From Hyalella azteca (Eukaryota > Arthropoda > Malacostraca > Amphipoda > Hyalellidae), in contig NW_025933371.1 of assembly GCF_000764305.2 (NCBI RefSeq), positions 62,001 to 126,000 of the forward strand: a stretch of 64,000 nucleotides of DNA, given 5' to 3'. The translations under genes and the position numbers were made by a program. Below are positions 1 to 11,276 of this stretch, in pieces (position 1 is the stretch's first letter; each line of letters starts with the position of its first letter). The notes under the pieces were generated by a model, which saw nothing but the letters and a program-made list of their open reading frames with translations, had not been told where the DNA came from and ran no database searches.

Positions 1-383
1 AGGTGATAGAAGGTGAAGAGTCAGATGAAGATGCCACACCCTTGGCTACGCCTGCCACAGCTGACAGCGGCGCCAGCAAGCACCGCCTTGCGGATGCCGA
101 TGCTGACTCAGACAGTGCAGAAGAAGCCGAAGTAGATGAAGACGTTCTTGCCAGTCGCAGGCAACGGTTGCGTGAATGTGCTATGAATAAAATACAGCAA
201 GAAGAAGAAGTGCTAGGTAAGGAAGATGAGGGAAGTGAAGAGTCTTCAGAAGAAGATAGTTCTGAGTACTCAGAAGAGACTGACTCGGAGGCTGAAGGGC
301 CCAGGATGCGGCCTGTATTTGTGCGCAAGAGAGATCGGCTCACCATCCAGCAGAAGGAAGCTGCTCAGCAGTCTACCAAACAG
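1..383 (+). CDS. MFAP1: MFAP1 visible exon 1 (acidic region to [11 protein letters not shown])
   Basis: Open from the window edge; the reading frame starts at base 3 and bases 1-2 (AG) may be the 3' splice site itself. It encodes 127 codons: an acidic Asp/Glu/Ser run, then [20 protein letters not shown], the counterpart of the RLKPVFIRKKDRVT segment in vertebrate MFAP1. It ends CAG before GTTTGT at 384, phase 0. The frame stays open to 470 into the intron, which is read-through and not coding. Confidence 0.9.
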
Positions 384-3300
384 GTTTGTAAAACTCTTTG
401 TTTATTTGCATGTCCACCTAAAGTGTTGCAAATCATTGCATCTGGCCCAATACATTTCAACTTTGGGTAATTGATGCACTACATTACTTATTTTGGGGGC
501 AACTGAATTGAACTGATGGAATTTTATTTGCGTAATTTTTAATTAAATTCATAATCGCTTCTAATTTTATGAAGCACAATTTAAAACCGTTCTATTAAGA
601 TGGTTGCATAATGACCACCCATATGATTAATTGAGGCACGTGACATATCATTATTTAAATTAAGACACAGAAGTAATTACGTCTTATCCCCAACAAGAGA
701 TGCTATAAAATTCACGTTTATTTCACGAGAATAACGTCTTACGCATTGCACTACTACAACGTTTTTTTCAGTCTGAGTCGGAGCAGCGCCGTCGTGCCGA
801 GGAACGTCGCCGCGAGATGCTGCGTCTCATCGAACAGGAGAACAGAGCAACAGCCCCACCGGCTGCGGGCGGCCTGGCCGACAGGGGCTCTGTGGGCCTG
901 GTGGGCGTGGGTGCGGAGCTCAAGCACGACAACGTTACCACCAACGCCAAACTCGAGGACGTCAATACGGACGACGAGGCCGACGATGCCGAGTATGAGG
1001 CGTGGAAGCTGCGCGAGCTGCGGCGCCTCAAGAGAGATAAGGTCGCTATTCATATTGATTGCTCACGCAATCTACGGTATTTTAGAAATGTTCACGTGAA
1101 GGAAAAAAATGAATATTCTTTTGAAATTTAGAGATATTGCAGCTGTGGCCATACCATATTTCGATTGTGCCGTTTGGGACCAATTCCATCTAAATTCTAC
1201 TTCATTGGAAGTCCGTGATTATTTATAGAATTAATTTTTTTTATCGTCCATCCAGCTCGTTTTCTGCTGCTTAAAAACTATTTCATATCGACCATCTTTC
1301 TAATATTTTGCGAATTTAAATAATAATTTGGAGGAGATTTTTAATGAGTTATCAAAATACTGAGCAGGTAGTCAATAAGAATCCGTGGAATAACCAAAGC
1401 ACTGACATTTGTCAGTGCTTTGGTTATTAGAATTATTAAAAAATTAAATTATTTTAAAATAATTGACTTATCTTTGTGTTGTTGCCAGGAGGAGCAGGAG
1501 GCGCTTCAGAAGGAGCGCGAGGAGGTGGAGAAACTAAGGATCAACCCTAATCCGTCTGTCTGTCCGTCCGTGACTTCACGTTTTCGTCGACGAGAAAATA
1601 TGCTCTGTCACTCACTGCAGTGAGTACTGAGTTATGTTTTTTTGCCCTCGTTTGGGTCTTCATGATGCAGCATAAGGCGGCATCTGTTTTGCTTGCAGAA
1701 AGCGTGTACTATTTGGAAAATTCTACTCGTTTGTATTATTTTTTTGAGTGATTAACCTCTGTTGTGTCTATCGTAAGCGGTGCCTGCCGCCTCATATGCA
1801 AATTCTTATGAGATAGCAACAGAGGAGTTCGGTGAGTTGTACAAACTGTGTCTGCTATCGCTGATAAATGAACCTTTTCTTGCTGGAATTATTTTTCTGA
1901 AACATTTTGAGAGTTTAATCGATTTATTGGTGTCATTGATGTGAATTTTCATCTAGAAATACATACAGTGCGTTGCATTTGTTTTCGCGGTGAGTTCGTT
2001 TTTAAGACTCCATGATTATACATATATTTTTTATTTCTAGTAAACATTTATTTAATTTTTGTTGTCACCATAACACAGACCATTCATGAGCAACTTTCTT
2101 CCTGATTTGTCAATGCGTGCAATTCATCTTACTTTATTGTTTGGCCCTCTCGTGGTCAGCGCACGTGCATTTCAAACTAAATTGCAAGTATTCTTGATAT
2201 TTTTTCTTTCAACCGCGAGTCATTCTGCTAGTCTGGTATACATCATTGCCATAGTCATTCATGCAGTGCACTGACGCGGTTCACTGAAGAAATGAGCGTG
2301 ATAGGAGAAACGCGTTAGCAGATTTATTATGAAATGAAATGGATAAAAGTTGCCTAGCATTTGGTGAAATTGTTCAGATAGCTTGTTAGTTGGCCATTTA
2401 ATTGATATATAGACCACCAATGCGATTTTCCGTTTCAAGAATTAATTGTTAGTAATTTCGAACGATGATCATCTAGCTTTATCTTATGTCCGCATCTCAG
2501 GTGTTTTATTATTTTTAGTACTCTATTCGTTGTGCCATTATACCGCTAGCGTTCACCGATTGCAATTCCTCTTTGTGTTACGATACATCTAATTGCGTCA
2601 CTTACATAACAATGCATTACCAGTTCTGTCTGATGATTGGGGCCGTACTATCAAAACTCGCTAATGTACACATTGCGCTGAAACTACACATAACAGCCAA
2701 TTTATCATGATTTTTTATTCATTGTTGGGTTTTGCTTCAAAAGCCTCCAGTGATTGGCTGCAGGAGTTACGGACTCGTTGCTATTTTTTTTATGGTACGG
2801 CCCCTGATCTAGAATTTCCCTCCCTATTGGCAGGTTATCACGAACAAAGCAGCAAAGGGCAAGTACAAGTTCCTACAGAAGTACTACCATCGCGGTGCCT
2901 TCTTCCTCGACACTGAAGAAGAGGTCCTCAAGAGGGACTTCTCGGCCACCACTCTGGATGATCACTTTGATAAGAGCATCTTGCCTAAGGTGACAAAATT
3001 ACGATGGGTTTATATACCATTTCGTCTCGAGATGTTTGACATTTATTTTCCATATTCTTTGTTATTTCTCTGTAACTAGATGGCATGACTTGCATTTTTT
3101 CGTATTAACGATATAGATTGAACAGGCTATCATGAAATTCTTCAATATTCAATATACATTTTTTCGTCGGATCTCATGTTTGCCTTGACATTTTGTCTAA
3201 CAAATTTTGAGTTAGAATGATAGAACAATTTATTACTCCAATATGCTAATGATGAATACATTATTTTTAAGTTATATGTATTTATTCCTGAATTAGGTAG

Positions 3301-3768
3301 TTCGTCTCGTTATCTTGCCAGTGAATGACAAGCAAATGACCCTTGATTTTAGGAATATTCTTACCCCAAAATGACGAGGTCAAATATGACGAGGGTACCT
3401 GAGCCAAAACACAGCGGAGAAACTAAACTTAGCCCCCAAATAAACTCTGACAAATTATTTTTCAATTGGTGGCTGCTGCCTGTTCATGTTATTATTACTA
3501 AAATTATGATCATTCAATAGAGACTCCGATTTAAATCTCACATCCCGTTGTGCAGGTGATGCAAGTGAAGAACTTCGGTCGCTCGGGTCGCACCAAGTAC
3601 ACTCACCTGGTGGACCAAGACACCACGACCTTCGATTCGCCATGGGCCGCCGACACGCAAATCAACCACAAGTTCGCAGCCACCGCTGCAGGCGGCCTCA
3701 AGCAGATCGAATCCACCTCCAAGAAGCGTCCGTCCTCCATCAGTTCGTCCAGTTCCGTGCGAAAATAA
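1..3768 (+). CDS. MFAP1: MFAP1 (microfibrillar-associated protein 1), 5'-truncated by the window edge, five visible coding exons
   Basis: MFAP1 is a nuclear protein of the spliceosomal B complex that binds PRPF38A; despite its name its conserved role is pre-mRNA splicing (family knowledge). Visible coding exons are 1-383, 772-1041, 1489-about 1539, 2834-2989 and 3556-3768, giving about 356 residues; the N-terminal part lies left of the window. In order one sees an acidic Ser/Glu/Asp stretch, [13 protein letters not shown], a charged helix, [43 protein letters not shown], and [20 protein letters not shown], all family hallmarks in the right order. All junctions that can be placed are phase 0. 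The C-terminus is a Ser/Lys-rich tail. One conserved block between exons 3 and 4 is not present (see finding). Identification is secure; the model is incomplete. Confidence 0.95.
772..1041 (+). CDS. MFAP1: MFAP1 visible exon 2 (charged helix, [17 protein letters not shown])
   Basis: A T-rich tract plus CAG ends at 771, and 90 codons follow in phase 0. The first third is an Arg/Glu helix. The middle holds a Gly/Ala/Val-rich linker that vertebrate MFAP1 lacks. The end has the invariant NTDDE and [17 protein letters not shown] motifs. The donor after AAG at 1041 is GTCGCT, a weak site, but the frame and similarity stop exactly there. Confidence 0.9.
1389..1428. repeat. Perfect 18-bp hairpin with 4-nt loop in an MFAP1 intron
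   Basis: Arms 1389-1406 and 1411-1428 are exact reverse complements (core TAACCAAAGCACTGAC) around the loop ATTT. It lies about 60 bp upstream of the exon 3 acceptor. Confidence 0.9.
1489..1539 (+). CDS. MFAP1: MFAP1 visible exon 3, 3' end disrupted or unresolved
   Basis: The acceptor GTTGCCAG ends at 1488. Seventeen codons, [17 protein letters not shown], match the family's EDREALEKEKAEIERMR helix and continue exon 2 in phase 0. After the Arg codon the similarity stops, there is no GT at the break, and the next bases run into a CCGTCTGTCTGTCCGTCCG simple tract. The conserved continuation expected in this exon is missing. Confidence 0.8.
2834..2989 (+). CDS. MFAP1: MFAP1 visible exon 4 ([20 protein letters not shown] to ILPK)
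   Basis: The acceptor TATTGGCAG ends at 2833 and the donor GTGACA begins at 2990. The 52 codons are in phase 0 at both ends and carry [22 protein letters not shown] and [11 protein letters not shown], the best conserved part of the family. Confidence 0.95.
3556..3768 (+). CDS. MFAP1: MFAP1 terminal coding exon
   Basis: The acceptor TTGTGCAG ends at 3555. The exon starts [20 protein letters not shown], nearly invariant in MFAP1, continues through [10 protein letters not shown], and ends with a low-complexity Ser tail and VRK before TAA at 3766-3768. The tail after the conserved W is lineage-specific, as in other species. Confidence 0.95.
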   Translation: MMQVKNFGRSGRTKYTHLVDQDTTTFDSPWAADTQINHKFAATAAGGLKQIESTSKKRPSSISSSSSVRK

Positions 3769-4785
3769 ACGCTCGTCAGGCAGACGTTTATTTCGTTTAT
3801 GCAGAGCAAACAGTTGACGGTGTGAAAAATTACTCGAAAGATGCTCCCCGCGCCATCAGCTTCATGAAATTCACTGTAACTATTTGGTATTTGTGAGAAA
3901 AGGCTTTACCTATTTGCAGTTTAGTTTTTTAGCAATTGTGACTGCGTCAAGATCTTGCTGCTTGCTTAGACTACTGTCGCAGAATGTTGATAGGATTTCA
4001 TTACTCACAGAATTTTTAACTTTAAATATTTTGTTTTAACGAAAATTTGAGTGTAATTTTAACGTGCTTTTGAACTAATTTTTCGAATGAACTTCCAAAT
4101 TCTAATCAGATAAAATTTGATGCCGCAGAATAATCAATTTGATCACCGCTATGCTAGCTGTTATGTACAAAATGTGTGTTCAGAGCTTCTGCTACGCAGA
4201 ATATCTGACGCACATCTGTAAATAAATAACGTTTAAGCTGTAAAACAGATTTTTTATGCGCTCCTGACATGTTTTTCTCCACGATATTCATCATTGAATT
4301 TCTCTCAATTTATTTACAATGAATTGACTCCAACAAGACCTATGACAAAACATACATATCATCCCTTCATCTTTTTTTCAAATTGGTGAGATTGTCAAAA
4401 TACCTTTGATTTTGAACAAAATGTGTTGTGTTACTTGGCCTTCTTCATATTTGAAGCGTTAACAAATGTGAAATGTATCTCCATTGAATCGATTTTACTG
4501 TAAAAATGTAAATAACTTCGTGCGTGAGGTTGGAAGGCACATGATGTTGGGATACGTTTCGTACGAAGTCATTTTATGACCCGCAGCTGAAGGCTGGGCT
4601 AAGATCAATGCGGAAATAGGTAGCAGGAAGTAAAAGAATTCAATGTTTTAATTCTTTTCTCCTGTAATCAATTTGTCAGTCTGATTTGACTAGAAGATTA
4701 TGTCTTGTACATTTTTGATGTGTATTTCTAATGAAGCTGTAAGGCAAGTGGTTTTGAAAATAAAGCTGGTTATGTTTTGAAAAAT
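3769..4785 (+). other. MFAP1 3' UTR and flank
   Basis: AT-rich sequence with no supported open frame after the MFAP1 stop. Candidate poly(A) signals are AATAAA at 4221-4226 and, better, AATAAA at 4759-4764 followed by a GT-rich stretch, giving a 3' UTR of about 0.5 or 1.0 kb. Confidence 0.5.
4759..4764 (+). terminator. Candidate MFAP1 poly(A) signal AATAAA
   Basis: The hexamer is followed within 10-15 nt by GCTGGTTATGTTTTG, a plausible GT-rich downstream element. An alternative hexamer lies at 4221-4226. Confidence 0.4.
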
Positions 4786-5773
4786 GCCTGTATAACTATT
4801 GGCGTGTAGAAACATCTTATTATTGATACTACAGCTAACAGCTTTGTGATATTAGCGTCTGTCGGACGATAAAGTCACAGCACTGAGCAGTATTCACACT
4901 CATTGCGATTATAACGTTGTAAAATTATGCACCCGGGCAGTCTAACTATGGTTAAGTAACTTTCAATAACGCTGCGACAAAATATGTAATTGCTACTACT
5001 GCGTTACATACGTAAGATGCTTAGCAGTTCATTTCTCTATCTCCTTGTGTGGGATGGGCCAGCGTCTCTTGCAAGCGACGTTACTGTCGAGTGGCGTCTT
5101 TTCAGGCGAAATCATCATTCATGCTATTAATATTATCTTTGTAGCTTCGTTTGCGCGAAAGCTGCATAGGTAATGCTAGCGATAGGTACGTTGGGCCATT
5201 CCACTGTTACTAGTTTTTAGCCCTATACCGCCGTATGTCACTCTCCGGGAACATAACTTTCAACTTAAATTATACGTAAACTATTGAGTGTAGCAACCTG
5301 AGGGCGTTCGTACGCAACAGAGAACATTTAAAAGTTGTACTTGGCGGTAACAATCAGTGCCAGTCATTTTGCTCTCACTAGAACGTATCCTTTGTGGGTA
5401 GGCTTGTGTGACAATATTGCTCCGGTTACTCATGTCAGGCGGTAGAGGGTCAAGAAGCTCAGAGAAAGTCTGAGACTGTAGGTTTGTGAATGCTTACGTT
5501 AGGACTGGATTCATTCGATTTTCGGTATTGTATTAAGGTCAAAGTACGGCATAATTTTTTCAATAATTTGAAAATAGCTCGAGCGTTGCTCCTTGAAATC
5601 TCGGTTGAAGTATTTTTATTTTATGTATTATGGTATTTTTCGTGTAATCTTTGACTTTTGTAAATTAATACCGCATCGTATAAATTTTATTTTTTTCCTT
5701 CTGGGACCTTAGCGAACGCCGCACATTTTCTTCCTTCTTTAGCAGATCATCGTTGCTCTGTGCCCCTCCGGCA

Positions 5774-6375
5774 TTATTTCACCCCTCGACGCGGAACACC
5801 TGAAAAATAATATGTATTCATTATATAATTAATTGTCGGCATAAAATAATCTGAACAATAGAAGGAAAAAACTAAACTTAGAATGGATTCACTAAATTCA
5901 CCCTAAAGCAAAGAACATTCGTGTGAAAAGTTGTGGAATTTTTTGTCGCATAGCTCCTCATGGAAGGAAGGTCCTCGTCACGGTGAGGCGAGGACCAAAT
6001 CAAGCTTCGACATCATTTATTTTAGCCTAGAATATATTGCCACTTTTCTTTGGATTTTCTGTACAAGGAAGGCATGTGTAAACTTATCGCGTAAAAAGAA
6101 TTGAAGATTTTCTTGTGCAACAACCGAGTAGACGACAAATCTCCCAACTGAAGTTCAGGTTCAAATTTAAAAGCTTGTGAATTTGAAGCTTGCGAAGAGT
6201 AGCAGTAGTAGTAAGGGAGGAGCAGAGGGTGGCAGTGAAGTGAGTGGCTGTGCTAATAACTCACAACCAGCTAACCACACTGCCAATCTCATGCTCCAGT
6301 TTGCTCCCACTGATGTTCTCTTAGAAGACACGTTCTTCTTGCCAGTCGGGACTTCGATAGGTGCCAGATGATCGC
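5774..6375 (-). other. Possible minus-strand terminal exons, unrecognised
   Basis: On the minus strand an acceptor AAATTGCAG precedes 6375. The fragment 6375-6265 reads DHLAPIEVPTGKKNVSSKRT and onward, and stops at a GTGAGT donor (6264-6259). A second acceptor, ATTATTTTTCAG, precedes 5799; spliced, the frame closes about nine codons later. The arrangement would put the 3' end of a minus-strand gene tail to tail with MFAP1. The same DNA is also open on the plus strand (6177-6371, no ATG), so the strand is undecided. No family match is recognised. Confidence 0.2.
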
Positions 6376-6787
6376 CTGCAATTTAAAATAGTTTTAGTTA
6401 TACATGAACATAGAGCGGAAAGTTTGGTACATGCGTTATTGGAACGAATCACTGTGAATTATGGTGGTTTTGGAAAAATTCGGCGTTGACGACATTTCAC
6501 TTTCAATGGATATTGCTGAATGATAGTTACTTCGTAATGCAATAATCTACTTCATTGACAGACAGTCCATTGTACCGAATGAAAAGACTCGTATTGAGCA
6601 GCTTACATGCTCACTCTCTGTTCTCGCACTTGACCTGTGAATGTGATTCCTGCAAATATAATTTTGAAATTTTACAGCGCCTTTATTTATGACTGTTGTT
6701 TTGAAGGGGATTTTTAACATCCGGCATCTTATATATTTTCCTTAAATCAAGATTTTAGCAGCTGACGTGCTGCTCTGCAGGCGTGCT

Positions 6788-6831
6788 GCCTAAGAAGGTT
6801 GACTTTTACCCTGACGAAAACTATACGGTAC
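6788..6831 (+). other. Exon-like fragment, plus strand, unrecognised
   Basis: The acceptor TGCTGCTCTGCAG is followed by a frame reading VLPKKVDFYPDENYT before GTACGG. The frame stays open for about 20 further codons into AT-rich DNA. No partner exon can be linked to it with confidence. Confidence 0.15.
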
Positions 6832-8548
6832 GGTCGTCACGAGAAATACGAGGTTTAGAGAGTCTCAACCAATGGATTTTTCATGGGACTCAATATTTTT
6901 ATTATTATTATTATTTTGTATCGAGTTGAGAATTTTCTTTCATAGAATTGACTTAGAACCACGAAATATGATTGTATTTTGTCTGTGCTTCTCCAGTCTT
7001 CACGCTGTTTCATTGTTGACAACAACTTCTCCATGATGTTATTCGTATACTACTTTTTATATTTTGCAATGCCATATTAGGTACATTAATGGAACTTTAA
7101 CTTTAATGCTATATTTGTATGGTCTCAAAACAGTGAGCAGACTAATACTGATCGTCACTTTGATAATAAATAAGTTTTCGTGAAATGCTGAAAGCATAGC
7201 AAAAGGTACATCGCGCAGTGGTGGATGTTTCTTTAAAGGCCGTTTTTCTTGAGAGCCGGTGTAGTCCTGCAAGAAACTACGTTATTCTTTGCCGTAAATT
7301 TACTGACGAGACCGAGTAACGTATCATGAAAAGTTGATCGCCTGATAAGTATTGCGAATTCGCATGTCACAGTATTATTTTCAAAGCCTCTCATGAGAAA
7401 CCAAACGGCGTGGCTGCATTTTGCTATAGAACATGAGGCTCGTAACTCTGACCGTCGTAGCATGGGATTCAATAACAAATGAGAATCTGAGTTTAAATTG
7501 TTCGGTTCTGAGGGCATAATTATCGTTATCGTACGCTGTAAATCAGGTGAAAATGTCGCCTGTTGAACCGTATAGGTTAAAACGTGAAATAATTTTCGAA
7601 ACGGTCCGAAACTTTTGTTTGTAGCTTTGAATGCAATTCACGCATCATGATCTGATCTATTAGTATATTTTTGTAACAATAATTAAAATGAATTCACTAA
7701 TTTGAATTCAATAATAATAACGAATTCAATAATAATGGTGTGATTAATAATTTTGACGTTGTTTCTGTAATTTAAATCGCGATCTAAACTTTATAACAAT
7801 GTAGATTATATCGCTATAATGAAGAATACGTTATTCGTGGACAAGACAAAGTTTGCAAATATTCAATCGAATATTTATGGTTTTTATGTGAGATTTATTT
7901 CAATATTTTCTGTCTGCTGCGCAGCGAGAAGCAATTTTTAGCTGCGACTGATTCAGAATAAAAGAATAGGGAAAACTACGCGAATTTTGAGTCAGGCTTA
8001 GAAAGAAAACGGTACGCAGGAACTTATCGCATTTAAAAGAATGCTAGAATCCATAATGTCTCAGAACTTCCTGATGCAGTCTTGAATGAGAGAAGTTGTC
8101 CCGTAGCATCGCAGGGCGGGGATTATACGCGCTGCCTAACTGGCTTCTGGTTCCATGAGTGATCCACGAAAAGTTTCAAATCAAACAAGAAACCTGCTTA
8201 TTTTATTCGATATTGCTCTTGTTTACATTTAACCTCCCGTTTTGCTACGGAAAATTGGAATATTTACTCATTATTATCGTTTACAAAGCGACAATACTAG
8301 CAAAATCATCGCTTAGGATAGCTTTATTTTATGAATGAATGAGGGGAGACATTACCGAACTTAATTCGATTGATTAAAAAAAAGCAATACAAATGGTGAA
8401 TTTGAAAAAAACAATGAACTCGTTTTTATAACCATAAGCACAAAATCGAGCTCGCTCAGATGAAGACAGGCGGAGAACTGAGAATACCGTCGTGAATTGT
8501 CAACAGTCGTTATAGAGCTGTTTCCATACGTTTAATTTCAGACGTTAC

Positions 8549-8640
8549 GTATGTTGAATTCGAGGCGTCAAATGAACTGCTCGAAGTTATTGCCNGTATG
8601 TTGAATTCGAGGCGTCAAAGAACTGTTCTTAGTTATTGCC
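8549..8640. repeat. Near-exact 46-bp duplication abutting a single N
   Basis: 8549-8594 (GTATGTTGAATTCGAGGCGT onward, ending TTATTGCC) is repeated at 8596-8640 with small differences, separated only by N at 8595. Most likely two overlapping contig ends that were not merged. Confidence 0.85.
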
Positions 8641-8664
8641 GGGTAATAATTTGACAGCAGTACG

Positions 8665-9050
8665 TCGACCTACCGATGATGATGGCTTCGGTGTCTGAAT
8701 GACGATAATGGCCTACTTGTCTGACCGACTATGATGGCCTAGGAGTCGGACCGACGATGGGGGATTGGGATTATAACCGACGCTGATGGCTTACGAGTCT
8801 GAATGACGATGCTGGCCTATGTGTCCGACCAACTATTATGGCTTTGGAGTCGGACCGACGATGGTGGATAAGGAATATAACCGACGATGATGGCTTAGGA
8901 GTCTGACTGACTATGATGGCCTAGGACCTAAGTGTCGGACCGTATATGATGGCCTAGGAGTCTGACCGATGACGGTGGATTAGGATTACAACCGTCGATG
9001 ATAGCTTAAGTGTCTGACCGATGATGATGATGTCTGGCCGACGAAGATGG
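8665..9050. repeat. Minisatellite: 26-bp unit in a 104-bp higher-order period
   Basis: Degenerate units like GATGATGGCTTAGGAGTCTG plus ACCGAC repeat about 14 times. A TATAACCGAC-type variant recurs at 8771, 8875 and ~8986, that is every fourth unit (104 bp, then 111 bp where a 7-bp insertion occurs). Confidence 0.85.
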
Positions 9051-9063
9051 CGCCTGGTGTACG

Positions 9064-10738
9064 TTTTGGAGGCTAGAGTCCTATGCAGTTGAAGTGCCGA
9101 TCAAGGAGGCTGCTTCGTTAGTCCTGACGCTAACGCCGTTCGTCTGCAACTCCTACCTTGTGTGTTACAGCAGAATATAAACTTTGCAGTGACAGGTTTT
9201 AAAAAAATATCCGATGGTTCTCAAGTCTCACCCCATTATATTGCAGATTTATTTGTCATCATCAATGAGTTCATGGTAAACTTCATTAATACAACTAAAC
9301 TTGTCAATTAAACCAATCAGCAATATTCCTGCAGATTAAACAACGACGGACAAACGCCTAAACGAAGAACAACAGCTGCTACACTGGATGAAGCAAATGA
9401 ATTCAGTAATTTTGTGTACTGATAATTTATTAAAGAGTGACTGTCGTTTGACACATTTCATTCAATGTTATTACTTTTAATTGTGAACGGAATTTCGAAA
9501 TTCGAATTCCACCGAAGATCGGACAATGATATGTATTAATGAAATACTGTGCAAAAATTGTTCTAATTTGCCTGAACACATATGATAATCATAATAGCTG
9601 TATAACAATTTTCAAAGAACATGAATTACCAACTGGACAATTCCCAGGGGCTTGTACAGAACGAGTCCTTCATCCCCTGAACAAATTATAATTTAGCCCA
9701 TTCAATTAAGAGTCCAATACCTTGCCAATGCAAGTAGTAACTAGGGCCCTAGCGAGCTGCAAGTTAGACAGTTTAAGTTAAAAATGCAACTGCTGTACTG
9801 TGAGAAAGCTATCTACTGTTTGCCGCAGCGCTATCTGGCGCATTTAACCCAGGACATTTACCAACTAGTATCAGTGGCAAGGCGTTATCGTGCGTATCAG
9901 CGGACTGTTCCGCGGCCGCAAAACTTGCCGTGATCCAATTAAACACCAAGGAAATTCTAGTCATTCTCCTGCAATGCGATTATGCTTCGCGAAATTTGGT
10001 GGCGCAAATCATCAGTGAATCACTACTTAACTTAATCACTACTTAACAGTGAACTTAAAGGGTTATTCCATTGATGTTTATGTATGGCGATTTATAGGAT
10101 AAGCGCTATTCTTTAGGATGAGTGTTTGTTCAAGATTCCGCAAAATTTTATTGCACCAGAGGAAACTATGCAGCTAGTTTTGCTTCCAGTCCTTCAGTAC
10201 ATATGTTCATCTACTACGTTATGGATTATGGAAATATTCACATTTATTCCATTTTTATAGATACTTTATTATCAAATCATAACGTGAATGGGGATCTATA
10301 AGAATGTAATAACGGAAATATCGCACCAAAAACCGGACATATGCAGCTAGAATAGTCATTTAACACGTTGGCAATTTGTAGAGGTTATTTATTTAATGTT
10401 AGAACCAGTTTGAAATTATATTCTATGAAAAGTACATTGCTTTTCCTTCAAAATGAAGGCATTTCAATGCGATCCCAAATTTTTGAAAATAATTTGAATG
10501 GTAGAGTGCATTCTAATGAAAACTTTTTGAAGACCAGCTTCGCCTCGAAAGTTTTTACTTAAATACATAAAACTTTTTATCTTTTCTTTGCCATCATATT
10601 TCCATCAATCTTCCTTTACTACTCTACGAGAGACTCCGTAAAAATCGAAAAACCTGGATGATAAATCCACTTTTAGTTTGCATTCCATATAAATTTTCTA
10701 ACACAAGTTAAATTAGCTACCAATTTAGCAAATATTAA
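9064..10738. other. Gene-poor AT-rich interval
   Basis: No supported gene, RNA or element. Only short accidental frames are open. Confidence 0.5.
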
Positions 10739-11064
10739 GTTTTCTGCAAAGTAACCGATGTTGTCTACCAATTTCGTAGCAGGTACTTCGTTCAGAAACT
10801 TCTACTTCGTCGTCGCAAAAGTTTTCTGCAAAGTAACCGATGTTGTCTACCAATTTCGTTGCGAGTACTTCGTTCAGAAACTTCTACTTCGTCGTCGCAA
10901 AAGTTCTCTGCAAAGTAACCGATGTTGTCTGCCAATTTCGTTGCGGGTACTTCGTTCAGAAACTTCTACTTCGTCGTCGCAAAAGTTTTCTGCAAAGTAA
11001 CCGATGTTGTCTACCAATTTCGTAGCGAGTACTTCGTTCACAAATTCTACTTCGTCGTCGCAAA
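10739..11064. repeat. 82-bp minisatellite, four copies
   Basis: The landmark GTAACCGATGTTGTCT recurs at 10751, 10833, 10915 and 10997, exactly 82 bp apart. Copies are over 90% identical by eye. Because 82 is not a multiple of three, the open frames across the array (up to 122 codons) are a by-product. Confidence 0.95.
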
Positions 11065-11076
11065 GAGACAGCCGAA

Positions 11077-11276
11077 GATCTGGCAGCAGCGATGACGCGC
11101 TGCACAAGCGTCCCCCGTCAACCCTGGGCTGCTTGTGAATGCGCACCTCATTACAGAGACGGCCTGGAGAGCGATCTCTGAGCAGCGATGACGCGCTGCA
11201 CAAGCGTCCCCCGTCAACCCTGGGCTGCTTGTGAATGCGCACCTCATTACAGAGATGGCCTGGTGAGCGATCTCTG
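11077..11276. repeat. 96-bp tandem duplication, two copies plus edge
   Basis: GATCT followed by a GC-rich unit (GCAGCGATGACGCGCTGCAC) starts at 11077 and 11173, and the next unit's first bases are at 11269. Copies are almost identical and lie directly after the 82-bp array. Confidence 0.95.

Larger units (their letters stand above)
4786..8548. other. Gene-poor interval with exon-like fragments
   Basis: No recognisable gene. Contents seen: a (TTA)n microsatellite near 6897-6916; short direct repeats of GAATTCAATAATAAT near 7705-7735; and a cluster of splice-flanked open fragments on both strands between 5,770 and 6,835 (listed separately). Confidence 0.5.

Noticed and set aside
754..1053. Minus-strand 99- and 87-codon frames opposite MFAP1 exon 2
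   Set aside because: Shadows of the real plus-strand exon.
8665..9050. Regular spaced repeats considered as a CRISPR array
   Set aside because: There are no unique spacers between units and the genome is eukaryotic; this is a contiguous minisatellite.
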